A stretch of DNA of 7,027 bases from Thermoplasmata archaeon (GCA_021806345.1 JAJZXP010000162.1:1-7027), one strand, 5' to 3'; counted from the first letter of the stretch, positions 1-6,856 are shown. Program-made: numbers and translations. Notes: generated by a model not told the origin, from the letters alone.

Positions 1-219
1 TACTCATTCCCACCGAGATTCGTGACAAATCAGTAAGAGAAAATTCACCGTGCTACAGTGTGTCAATCCATGGATAATCACCATAGCGAATCACGCCAAT
101 ATTGAGTGCGTGAATCTAACCAATTCCCTTATTATCTGCATCCACTCTATTGATCTTTCCTCAGAGTTGCAGGAGAGAATCCCTATGATGCTGGATTCCA
201 CCGAAATGATTACAACTAA
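1..219. other. no supported gene; probably decayed mobile DNA
   Basis: Open frames exist on both strands here (for example 50-256 on + and 91-429 on -), but they overlap each other and none shows a motif I recognise. The + frame that later carries TnpB-like residues has stops at 34-36, 115-117, 166-168 and 217-219. The stretch could be the badly decayed upstream part of the transposon relic that follows. Confidence 0.3.
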
Positions 220-625
220 ATGGGCAAGAAAGCCACTGAGCTTGCGATGTGGATGAATTGCGACACGATTATATTGATTCATGTAATAGAAATCCGAAGT
301 AAATCCATTGGATAAGTCCTGAAAAATGGCATGATGGCGATTGCTTCTATGAAATCCTCTATAAGAGGTTGGGAACGTCTCTGTGTTCCGGTTAGATATG
401 ATGCAGATAAAGACGCATCCTGATTGCACGTAGACAGGGATGCGTGCAAAGGGAGCACTGATACCCCTAAAGAGGCAACGTTGAAATCGGCAGCGACCTT
501 AAGACTCGGTAATGGGTTCTTGCGAAACCGTCCAGACCGTGAGGTATGAAGGCGAAAGGGAAGCAAAAGCAAGAACCTCCAATCCTTTAGGATGGAGAGT
601 ATGTCAGAATGCCCTTGTGGGAAAC
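220..625 (+). pseudogene. possible TnpB (IS200/IS605) C-terminal remnant
   Basis: TnpB is the RNA-guided nuclease of IS200/IS605 elements. Its C-terminus carries a zinc finger and a catalytic Asp in a DRDxNA-type motif. One + frame reads LHVDRDAC at 424-447, matching the usual wording of that motif, and just upstream reads WERLCVPVRYDADKDAS (370-420), which resembles a second-half zinc knuckle with one Cys replaced. The frame is broken by stops at 313-315, 421-423 and 547-549, so no intact protein can be made. After the last stop it continues with QSFRMES-type residues, like the tails of many TnpB proteins, and then meets a hairpin. The match is short and from memory of the family; the upstream half cannot be recognised. 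An antisense open frame (91-429, -) is treated as a shadow. Confidence 0.35.
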
Positions 626-626
626 T

Positions 627-647
627 AATCCTGATTTTAACAGGATT
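627..647. repeat. hairpin, candidate IS200/IS605 right-end structure
   Basis: AATCCTG (627-633) and CAGGATT (641-647) are perfect 7-bp inverted arms around the loop ATTTTAA; a T/G wobble at 626/648 would extend it in RNA. IS200/IS605 elements have no terminal inverted repeats and instead carry subterminal hairpins recognised by TnpA, the right one lying just after tnpB. The position directly behind the TnpB-like remnant fits that role. It could also be a simple terminator-like stem, although no T-run follows. Confidence 0.4.
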
Positions 648-937
648 GATTGGCCATTATCATATCAAGTATGCAAGTGTGTAGTGCAAGATTGTTCGCC
701 AGACAGAATACCATGCTGATGACCCTGGATCATTGCAACAACGTATAATGCCATAAATAGGAACATGTTATTTTGGTTCGTGTGCAACATTTGGTGGCAT
801 GGGGCCTTGCTGCGGGGCGAAAATCAAGCAGAATCTGTATTATCATTATTTATTCAGAATAGAATCACACGGAAGAGTATAGGCAATTTAGTTCCACTCT
901 CCCATAAATCACTAAAATGATGATAGGGAAGGCAATT
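648..937. other. gene-free stretch
   Basis: No coding frame here has recognisable motifs; the longest readable pieces are under about 50 codons and look random. AT-rich boxes such as CCATAAATAG (750-759), TTATTTATTC (847-856) and CCCATAAATC (901-910) resemble archaeal TATA elements. The last is centred about 50 bases before the metallopeptidase ATG and is the best guess for its promoter, but it is weak. Confidence 0.3.
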
Positions 938-954
938 ATGGGCTGGATGTTGTT

Positions 955-1785
955 ATGGTGGCAAGGATGAAACGCATTGCAAACATTAAGCGTTATTTGA
1001 TCTGGGGATCTGCTGGCGCATTTCTATTTGTTTTAGAATACTTATTATTTTACCACTTTGTGATGATAAGCTCTAATTCTTTTGGCTTAACCCTAGCTAT
1101 TTCAATATTTGGATGGCTCTATAGCAGGGAAATCCTGTTTGATAAGAAGAGACTTTTTGCCATTAGATTGGGTAATTCTGAGAAATTATCAAATTACAAG
1201 ATACATGAAGATCTTATTGAGAAATATAACAATTTAACCAAGGGAGATTTTAAGATCTATCTGTTCTCGTCGTTTGGCAAAACGCGTAAACCCCCATCCT
1301 TCACATCATCAGAAAGTGAGCAAGGAATTCATTTGCACGAGGGCTTAGCCAGTATCCTAGAGGATAAAGAGCAGGAGGCACTAATTTTACATGAAATTTA
1401 TCATTTGGTTCATAGAGATGTACATAAAAAATATTTTCTTACACAGTGCTTTGCGATTTTTCTCGGCATTCTCAGTTTGTCTGTGTTAGATATCATTCTC
1501 TACGGAATACGTTTCTTGAACATCGTGTTGGTATTAGTTTCTCTTTCAGGAGCGCTTTTGTCACTATTATTAATCAAAATACATGCCTGGTATTCGGAAA
1601 GGGCAGCTGGCTTCTTTTCCGGGAAACAGATGAATACAAATTCGTATATTATCTCTGTTCTTCTCAAGGTTTGTGAATTCAAACTGGAGAATTGCTGGGT
1701 GAAGAATGAAGCGAGCCTGAGAGTTAAGTGCCAGAAAAGGATAGATGCATTGGAGAGGAAAGTGCCTTCAATTGATACTCAATGA
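955..1785 (+). CDS. membrane zinc metallopeptidase, M48/M56-like
   Basis: This is a probable membrane-bound zinc endopeptidase of the HtpX/Ste24 (M48) or BlaR1 (M56) type; such proteins cleave membrane or misfolded proteins. The 276-residue product has two N-terminal hydrophobic segments (about 14-36 and 42-58), a soluble part, then HEIYH at 146-150 (zinc ligands His146 and His150, catalytic Glu147) followed by VHRD, and two more hydrophobic segments (about 161-183 and 187-208). The text before HEXXH (GIHLHEGLASIL, then KEQEALIL) follows the family pattern. Glu215 in YSERAAG is the likely third zinc ligand; M48 usually has E-x-x-A-D there, and here the Asp is Gly. Length is close to HtpX (about 290). 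ATG 955 is used, but ATG 967, preceded by GGTGG at 956-960, is a good alternative. It stands alone; the next gene starts 233 bases on. Confidence 0.75.
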   Translation: MVARMKRIANIKRYLIWGSAGAFLFVLEYLLFYHFVMISSNSFGLTLAISIFGWLYSREILFDKKRLFAIRLGNSEKLSNYKIHEDLIEKYNNLTKGDFKIYLFSSFGKTRKPPSFTSSESEQGIHLHEGLASILEDKEQEALILHEIYHLVHRDVHKKYFLTQCFAIFLGILSLSVLDIILYGIRFLNIVLVLVSLSGALLSLLLIKIHAWYSERAAGFFSGKQMNTNSYIISVLLKVCEFKLENCWVKNEASLRVKCQKRIDALERKVPSIDTQ

Positions 1786-1952
1786 TTTCCTGGGCGGTAC
1801 CTTTACAATCCCTGCATGCCTTCTATTTCTATCCGATTTGTCACGTTCATTGGTATCTTCTTCATGAGAGATCTACATAATATCTATAATTCATGAACAA
1901 ACCTTTCGATAAATAGTAAATTCAGGCATTTCAATAATATCTAAATGTCAGG
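1786..1952. other. intergenic spacer upstream of the permease promoter
   Basis: No gene is seen. The part just after the metallopeptidase stop is pyrimidine-rich (CCTTCTATTTCTATCC at 1818-1833) and could help end transcription, but there is no clear stem or long T-run. The rest is AT-rich and leads into the inverted repeat at 1953. Confidence 0.3.
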
Positions 1953-1978
1953 GTATTAGTATTCGGAGATACTGATAC
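1953..1978. promoter_or_regulatory. inverted repeat, candidate operator of the DppB-type permease
   Basis: GTATTAGTAT (1953-1962) and ATACTGATAC (1969-1978) are inverted arms matching at 9 of 10 positions around a 6-base centre, TCGGAG. The repeat ends about 8 bases before the TATA-like box of the permease gene. A two-fold symmetric 26-base site immediately upstream of BRE/TATA is where archaeal activators, and some repressors, bind as dimers. The regulator is unknown and not in the window. Confidence 0.45.
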
Positions 1979-1983
1979 ATCAC

Positions 1984-1996
1984 AAAAATTATTTAA
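1984..1996 (+). promoter_or_regulatory. BRE/TATA promoter of the DppB-type permease
   Basis: The A-rich run AAAAA followed by TTATTTAAG (1989-1996 and just before) fits an archaeal BRE plus TATA element. Its centre lies about 27 bases before ATG 2019, so transcription would start at or next to the start codon, giving a leaderless mRNA. This agrees with the absence of a Shine-Dalgarno motif before that ATG. Confidence 0.5.
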
Positions 1997-2018
1997 GCAA
2001 TAATTGTTGAACTGAATA

Positions 2019-3161
2019 ATGGGCAAAGACATAATATATTATGCGATAAGGAGAATGCTCTACATAATTCCAAGTTTCTTTCTCCTTACTATTGTCATAT
2101 TTATTTTCCTGTATCTGATGCCACACCAGATATTGGAAAGTGAGAGATTTTCAACATATTATGCCGCAACGCCATCTCAGCTGAATCATGCTTCTTTGGT
2201 TATGGGGTTCGGGTTACCCATTCCGGTTGAATATTTATACTTCCTAAAAACTCTATTACTGGGAAGGTGGGGTTACTCATTGATAACATTTGGGGCGAAC
2301 CGCTCTCTTGTTGTCTATTATGGGGGAACAGTCACAAACGCTCTCTCTATTTTCCTGCCTTATAGCATTACTCTTCTATTGATCTCTCTCACAATTGTCA
2401 TCCTGATGGCCATTCCTGTTGCCATTAGATCTGGCATGAAACCTTATACTATGGGTAGCAATCTTGAAAGACTATTTTCACTGGTTACATATTCATTTCC
2501 AGTATTCTTTACCTCTCTTCTTCTGCAGTATCTTTTTGGAAAGGGTGTAATCAATGGAAACCCGTTCGGTATATTTCCTGTAACTGGTGTAGGAATAGAT
2601 TCAACTCTCATTAAGCTTCAATCCACCTCGTGGAGATCATGGATAATATTTGGGAATAATACTGTTCCAGTAACATATCCTACCCATTTTATTCTTTTAG
2701 ATTCACTGATTCATGGAAATATGATTTTATTTGACGCTCTGGTTATGCATTTGATCCTCCCAATTACAGCACTTGTTCTTGGATCACTCGCTATTGTCAT
2801 ACGGATTATAAGATCTTCAGTGGGGGCGACTAGAAACGAGGTGTATGTTTCCACAGCAAGAGCAAAAGGGGTTCCGGAAAAGAGGATTATAAGAGATCAT
2901 ATCAGGAAGAATGCAATGATGATTTCCATTCCATCTTTTACTTTCCTGATACCAACTATGATCGGCGGCCTCGTGGTTGTGGAGATCATCTTTGGTTACT
3001 ACGGAATTGCACTTTTCTTTGCGTATTGTATTTTGCAGGATCAAGTTTATGGTGTCTTTTACGTGATTTTCGTTTTGGCATTAATATCACTGATCGCAAA
3101 CGTGGTGATTGACATTATTTATGCATCAATAAATCCCAGAATTAAAAGAAAGATGCGTTGA
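2019..3161 (+). CDS. ABC transporter permease, DppB/OppB type
   Basis: This is an inner channel subunit of a peptide/nickel-type ABC importer in the cytoplasmic membrane; family members pair with a DppC-type permease and two ATPases. The 380-residue protein has about six membrane segments (near 11-34, 108-136, 152-172, 243-265, 303-325, 344-367). After the first comes the family block GLPIPVEYLYFLKTLLLGRWGYSL (63-88 with neighbours), equivalent to the 'PL..QY..WL..L..GD.G.S' signature. The EAA-type cytoplasmic loop that docks the ATPase is YVSTARAKGV at 276-285, followed by KRIIRDHIRKNA. The end, YASINPRIK, is typical of DppB. Residues near 175-225 form an extracytoplasmic insert, giving a slightly longer product than the common 310-340. 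The preceding TATA box supports ATG 2019. Its expected partner lies convergently next door rather than downstream on the same strand. Confidence 0.88.
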   Translation: MGKDIIYYAIRRMLYIIPSFFLLTIVIFIFLYLMPHQILESERFSTYYAATPSQLNHASLVMGFGLPIPVEYLYFLKTLLLGRWGYSLITFGANRSLVVYYGGTVTNALSIFLPYSITLLLISLTIVILMAIPVAIRSGMKPYTMGSNLERLFSLVTYSFPVFFTSLLLQYLFGKGVINGNPFGIFPVTGVGIDSTLIKLQSTSWRSWIIFGNNTVPVTYPTHFILLDSLIHGNMILFDALVMHLILPITALVLGSLAIVIRIIRSSVGATRNEVYVSTARAKGVPEKRIIRDHIRKNAMMISIPSFTFLIPTMIGGLVVVEIIFGYYGIALFFAYCILQDQVYGVFYVIFVLALISLIANVVIDIIYASINPRIKRKMR

Positions 3162-3185
3162 GTTTTCAGAAAGATTGTTTCTCAG

Positions 3186-4205
3186 CTAATATGATCTCAT
3201 TTTTGGATCTAGAATTTCCATAAGACCATCAGAGAGCAGCGAAAATCCCATAATTAATAGTAACAGGAATAGCCCTGGAATAAAAACTGCCCACCAATAT
3301 CCCGATAACAGCAATGTGGAGGCAGGCGGCGGAGTAAAATAAGGATAGCCTGCCAGTATTATTACACCAAAGCTCTGGAACCCGTTAATAGCATTTCCCA
3401 ACTCGGGATAATACCCTACTTTTGACATCGCTCCTGGGAAAAGAAAATTCACTGTAGCTATGATTATAATCACAGTTGAGAAGTCAATGGACATCCTTAC
3501 AAGTATAGGGGTCATTGCATTAGGAATGAGATGGCTTATAGCTATCCTAAACTTTGAGGCACCTGAAGCTATTGAGGCTTCGACATAGTTCATGCTCTTT
3601 ACCTGCAGGATTGAGTTTCTCATGAGTTTCGCATAATATGACCATAAAATGAATGAAATGCCAAGGCTAAGGTATAGAAATGAGAATCCTATTTCAAAGG
3701 CAAATATCATCGCTCCAATGAGGATTGGTATTGCCATGAACGTGTCTGTGATCCTCATCAAAATATGATCAGGAGATTCTGAAGGATATACTGCTAACAA
3801 ACCTATCGATATCCCAATAGAAGAACTGATCGCGATAGTCAAAAACGCGTAGCCAATATCAATAGGAAGAGATGCAAGAAGAACGGGTAATATCGGTATC
3901 TGGTACATGCTTGTCCCTAATATACCATAGATTCCATTGGAGAGTGTTGGAGGGGTCGGGAATTTAAAATAGTTGCTGGAATTGGTAAAGGAGAAGAGCG
4001 TGAAAGTGTTACTTACTCCTAGATATTCAGGGTATACCATATCTAGAATTGAGAAGAAAATCATTATTGATACAATTGTAAATCCAGCAAAGAACGTTTT
4101 CTTTTTCATTGCTAATTTCATAAAATCGATTATGGTTGTTTTGATTCCCATAATTCTTTTTATCAGAAGCGATCCTGTCTTTTGATTGGTCCCAGGTTCA
4201 TTCAT
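3186..4205 (-). CDS. ABC transporter permease, DppC/OppC type
   Basis: This is the second channel subunit of a peptide/nickel-type ABC importer. The 339-residue protein begins with a short cytoplasmic tail and a membrane segment (about 38-56), then an external stretch (57-110) followed by five more hydrophobic segments (about 113-139, 155-190 containing two, 240-256 and 302-325). RITDTFMAIP (151-160) matches the DppC 'R..D...A.P' signature. The EAA loop is YVEASIASGAS at 207-217 followed by HLIPNAM, and the C-terminal DGLMEILDPKMR is typical of DppC. An external loop rich in Pro and aromatic residues (about 262-300) is longer than in many relatives. The stop is only 24 bases from the stop of the DppB-type gene on the opposite strand. 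ATG 4205 is supported by a TATA box upstream. Confidence 0.88.
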   Translation of the reverse strand: MNEPGTNQKTGSLLIKRIMGIKTTIIDFMKLAMKKKTFFAGFTIVSIMIFFSILDMVYPEYLGVSNTFTLFSFTNSSNYFKFPTPPTLSNGIYGILGTSMYQIPILPVLLASLPIDIGYAFLTIAISSSIGISIGLLAVYPSESPDHILMRITDTFMAIPILIGAMIFAFEIGFSFLYLSLGISFILWSYYAKLMRNSILQVKSMNYVEASIASGASKFRIAISHLIPNAMTPILVRMSIDFSTVIIIIATVNFLFPGAMSKVGYYPELGNAINGFQSFGVIILAGYPYFTPPPASTLLLSGYWWAVFIPGLFLLLLIMGFSLLSDGLMEILDPKMRSY

Positions 4206-4225
4206 TCTTTGCTGTATTGGATTAA

Positions 4226-4245
4226 TTCATTATTAAGTTTGGGCA
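4226..4245 (-). promoter_or_regulatory. TATA promoter of the DppC-type permease
   Basis: Read on the - strand, CCCAAACTTAATAATGAA runs from about 4243 to 4226. The CTTAATAAT core (4237-4229) is centred about 28 bases before the ATG at 4205, and CCCAAA sits where a BRE would be. No ribosome-binding motif lies between box and start, so a leaderless transcript is likely. The permease thus has its own promoter separate from the gene at 4332-5120. Confidence 0.45.
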
Positions 4246-4331
4246 ACTACCGACAAGAGGCAAGTGAATTGCTATAGAGAGGTATGATTTTATTGTGTCT
4301 TTTATTCAAATAGTGTAATGCTGAAAAATCG

Positions 4332-5120
4332 TCACAATTTCATTCTTTTCTTATAAATTCTTATAGATGCATAAATTGCAATAGGGATGGCCAATAGTGT
4401 ATAAACCACAACATTATAGATAAATATAGAGCCAAACGGATCATATGGAACATTGTTATTGTTTGCATTAGGAATCGGGTAGTGATTACTTGGGGGACTT
4501 ACTGCTTTCAATATGTTTGATCCTAAGAGTGTATAGTTAGTATAACAGGAAAAATAGCCAGATGCAAGCTTATCGCTCCTTATAACTAAACCAGTTCCAT
4601 TTTCAACACAGTATGAATATGAGACACTTGATGACACAGTTTGGTTCCAGAAATAGACATTTATTATCATAGAATTAAAACGAATATACCTGTTAGTAAA
4701 GTTGTGAACTTTTGAATTATTCCCTATTTCACTTATAAAATTTTGATTATAAATTGGAAGTACATTTGGTTGACTGGTTAGGTTTACTGTGTAATTCTTC
4801 TGAAACGAACCTCTATTTGGCGGCGAAGCTGAGGGATTCATATCAGTTGTAAGAAGGTTATAAGCAATTGTATTAGATCTATTATTATAACCAGATATTG
4901 TGTAATTCTGGTAATTAAAGTTATTTGAGGGGGGACCGTTATAATCAAGTAATTCAGTGGTGTGAATATAACTTATTTTGTCGCCAACTTTAAATTCGTT
5001 CTTCTGTGTAGTATTGTAATTTGAAGTTGTTGCCGAAGACATAATTGAAATTGTTGGTATAAATACCATTAGTAAGGAGAGAAAAATCGCTATCCAAAAT
5101 TTGGTATGGTTACAATTCAT
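4332..5120 (-). CDS. secreted, membrane-anchored, sequon-rich protein of unknown function
   Basis: I do not recognise a family. The 262-residue product starts with a short Asn/His/Lys stretch and a hydrophobic segment (8-29) ending in SSA, like a signal peptide or signal anchor. A hydrophilic Asn/Ser/Tyr-rich domain (30-230) follows, then a second membrane segment (232-256) and a positive tail, KKRMKL. This predicts an extracytoplasmic domain held at its C-terminus. About ten N-x-S/T sequons are visible (Asn 36, 72, 80, 109, 113, 134, 140, 159, 174, 195), so heavy N-glycosylation is plausible. Cys171 and Cys192 could form a disulfide. It is far too small for the usual peptide-binding protein of these transporters. 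It is encoded upstream of the DppC-type permease on the same strand, 126 bases away. TGATATATAG (5146-5137) or CTTATTTAAG (5170-5161) may be its TATA box. Confidence 0.7.
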   Translation of the reverse strand: MNCNHTKFWIAIFLSLLMVFIPTISIMSSATTSNYNTTQKNEFKVGDKISYIHTTELLDYNGPPSNNFNYQNYTISGYNNRSNTIAYNLLTTDMNPSASPPNRGSFQKNYTVNLTSQPNVLPIYNQNFISEIGNNSKVHNFTNRYIRFNSMIINVYFWNQTVSSSVSYSYCVENGTGLVIRSDKLASGYFSCYTNYTLLGSNILKAVSPPSNHYPIPNANNNNVPYDPFGSIFIYNVVVYTLLAIPIAIYASIRIYKKRMKL

Positions 5121-5136
5121 ATTTTAATATCGCCGT

Positions 5137-5170
5137 CTATATATCATTATGAAAATTTGTCTTAAATAAG
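5137..5170 (-). promoter_or_regulatory. candidate TATA boxes of the sequon-rich protein gene
   Basis: Two boxes lie before ATG 5120 on the - strand: TGATATATAG (5146-5137, centre about 22 bases upstream, slightly close for a leaderless start) and CTTATTTAAG (5170-5161, centre about 46 upstream, giving a roughly 20-base leader without a Shine-Dalgarno motif). The second shares TTATTTAAG with the DppB-type promoter. I cannot choose between them. Confidence 0.3.
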
Positions 5171-5341
5171 TTATTGTATTCGATGATAGTATACATGAAT
5201 TGCTGTAATTTAGAAAAGATCCTGTATAGTTCTAAATTGCCTCCATTTCATATATTTTCTTCCAGTGATCCAATCCTCATTTTTGTCTATTGTCAATAGC
5301 GGTTGAATATTTTCCACCCATACTTAGATTTTCTTCCATTT
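5171..5341. other. spacer, possibly holding the right end of the IS21 relic
   Basis: No gene is supported. Downstream of the IstB relic, on the - strand, the sequence reads ATGGGTGGAAAATATTC then AACCGCTATTGACAATAG (about 5322-5287). Non-coding ends of IS21-type elements often carry such 'GGTGG...TTGACA' blocks, so the element border may lie here. No matching inverted copy exists in the window to prove it. Confidence 0.25.
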
Positions 5342-5920
5342 TCATTTCACTTCGTTCATATTAATATTGTTCAGCTTCTTTCTCTCCCTCAGCCTGTAGG
5401 AATCTCCCCTTATATTCACTACAATGCAATGATGAAGTATCCTGTCAAGAACAGCTGATGCCATTACTGAATCTCCAAGAATCTCACCCCATTCTGAGAA
5501 TCCCTTGTTTGATGTGTATATTGTCAAATGCTTCTCATACCTCGATGATACGAACTGGAAGAAGAGATTCGATTCTTCCCTTTTCAATGGAAGATATCCT
5601 ATTTCATCAACTATCATTACAGGAAACCTGGAGTATGTTGCCAGACGGTACGACAATTTCGAGGAGAGGAAGCCCTTCCTCAATGCCTGGACAGGCTTCA
5701 CCGCTGTAGTATAATATATCGATATTTCTGAATAATCTGCCTGCATTCCCAGCGCAATGGAAAGATGTGTCTTTCCAACGCCCGGTGGTCCCAGAAACAC
5801 AATATTCTCATTGCTGTGGATGAAGCGCTTGGTCATGAGGTCATCAATAACCTTCCTGTCGATGGATGGCTAGAAGGAGAAATCAAACTTGACTTTCGGA
5901 TTATAAATTAGTGTAACCAG
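5342..5920 (-). pseudogene. istB: IstB-like ATPase relic (IS21 family)
   Basis: IstB is the AAA+ helper ATPase that directs the IS21 transposase IstA to its target. From ATG 5836 the open part (164 residues) has Walker A GPPGVGKT (16-23), Walker B VMIVDEIGYLPL (73-84), sensor TSN (108-110), LDRILHH with the arginine-finger region (130-136) and the family ending RGDSYRLRE. Full-length IstB is about 250 residues. Reading further upstream in the same frame gives PSIDRKVIDDL (5869-5837), a TAG at 5870-5872, then KVKFDFSF, which together match the conserved 'FDF.FQPSID' block with the Gln codon changed to TAG. The frame then closes at 5921-5923, and the N-terminal DNA-binding part and istA are absent. 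The copy is therefore both truncated and interrupted. A short product from ATG 5836 is conceivable but unlikely to work. Confidence 0.85.
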
Positions 5921-5940
5921 CTATATTTCAGGATGAATGT

Positions 5941-5955
5941 AAAAATATTGTTTTT
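5941..5955 (-). terminator. possible terminator after the methyltransferase
   Basis: AAAAA (5941-5945) and TTTTT (5951-5955) flank TATTG, so the - strand transcript ends in a weak A/T stem and a five-base U-run right at the TAA stop of the methyltransferase. Archaeal termination often needs only U-rich runs. The stem is too short to be decisive. Confidence 0.25.
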
Positions 5956-6829
5956 ATTCTGCAATCTTGGCTTCTCCCGGCAAATATGTTATGTCAAGTA
6001 TATCGTCTTCCATCTTGTATGAAGCACCACATTCCCCGCAGGTTAAATCCGGCCCGTGATTTGGCAGCCCCGTGCCGCAACGAGGGCACTGCAATATGTC
6101 CTGTATTGCGGGAAGTGACTCTTTAAGAGCACCATTCTTTTGCAACAGGAAGAAAGTTGTAGGGAACACCGAGAATTTGTTAAAGATGCTTCCTATAGCA
6201 AGAAAGAATTTCATGGGTAGAAATTTCATGAAAGAATAGTCTTCAAGGCCACTTGATATTCTCGTGCATTCCGTAAAGCCATTAGTTTCGAAAAGATGCT
6301 GTGTGAATTTCCGTTTGTGCGCAAAGGTTGAGAAGGAAGCAGGAAAAATTTGTGATGTGTTCTCACGTGAGAATGTTACGCTCTTCAGTTTAAGAAAAGA
6401 TGGATTCTCATTGTATGCATGGTGCTTGATGTCGTCAACAAGAGTGGCTAAGGACGGTTTGGGATTCACTGAAATTATTAAGAATCCCCTTGGCACTATT
6501 ACCCTGGAAAGTTCTCGTATGACCTGAAGAGGTTGTGATGCAAAATTGAAGACCCTGATCATGACGATGGATGAAACTGATGAATCAGCAAAAGGCAGGT
6601 GATAAAGGTTGGAAGCGATAAAAAGAGCATGCTTTTGATGGAATTTTTCCATGGCTTCCAGCAAGAATGATTTGTTGATATCGGCTCCAATATATTCCCC
6701 AAAATATTTCTGCACAATTCCGGTTAGTCTTCCATTTCCGGGGCCTAATTCAAGTATCCGTCTGCAGTCCGATTTTTTAACATTTGCGAGCGGGAATTCC
6801 CCTTTCGCAAGATAGGGATGAAAGCGAGC
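5954..6829 (-). CDS. 5'-truncated SAM methyltransferase with C-terminal zinc ribbon
   Basis: This is a class I SAM-dependent methyltransferase; its substrate is unknown. The first possible start is GTG 6715, giving 253 residues, but the same frame stays open to 6829 and there encodes motif I, ILELGPGNGRLTG (6757-6719), the SAM-binding loop. No ATG, GTG or TTG occurs between 6829 and 6715, and a TAG lies at 6830-6832, so the natural start seems lost. Counting from GTG: motif II acid Asp12 in GADIN, the motif III-IV region ASNLYHLPFADSSVSSIV (34-51), and the motif V-like PRGFLIISV (75-83). At the C-terminus CPRC (210-213) and CGEC (226-229) form a Trm112-like zinc ribbon. A product from GTG would lack motif I and should not bind SAM well. 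The gene lies between the IstB relic and an unidentified gene end, so 5' loss through a mobile element is likely. Confidence 0.75.
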   Translation of the reverse strand, partial: ARFHPYLAKGEFPLANVKKSDCRRILELGPGNGRLTGIVQKYFGEYIGADINKSFLLEAMEKFHQKHALFIASNLYHLPFADSSVSSIVMIRVFNFASQPLQVIRELSRVIVPRGFLIISVNPKPSLATLVDDIKHHAYNENPSFLKLKSVTFSRENTSQIFPASFSTFAHKRKFTQHLFETNGFTECTRISSGLEDYSFMKFLPMKFFLAIGSIFNKFSVFPTTFFLLQKNGALKESLPAIQDILQCPRCGTGLPNHGPDLTCGECGASYKMEDDILDITYLPGEAKIAE

Positions 6830-6856
6830 CTATGGCGGAAATAGATGGTTGATTTA

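Noticed and set aside
91..429. 112-residue open frame on the - strand
   Set aside because: No recognisable domain, and it lies antisense to the frame with TnpB-like residues; treated as a shadow.
279..572. 97-residue open frame on the - strand with FNVAS-like text
   Set aside because: It is opposite the DRD-containing + frame, has no zinc-finger cysteines in order and no membrane or catalytic pattern; chance frame.
660..830. Short - strand frame reading MFLFMALYVVAMIQGHQHG
   Set aside because: Under about 50 codons, closed by stops on both sides, with no promoter or family match; hydrophobic start looks accidental.
3168..3182. AGAAA / TTTCT inverted repeat between the convergent permeases
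   Set aside because: Arms of only five A/T-rich bases and no following T-run; too weak to call a bidirectional terminator.
3973..4185. 70-residue + strand frame inside the DppC-type permease
   Set aside because: Complete overlap with the strongly supported - strand permease; shadow frame.
5250..5350. - strand frames after istB, such as VENIQPLLTIDKNEDW and MEENLSMGGKYS
   Set aside because: They are 20-40 codons in two competing frames over a region better explained as the non-coding end of the IS21 relic.
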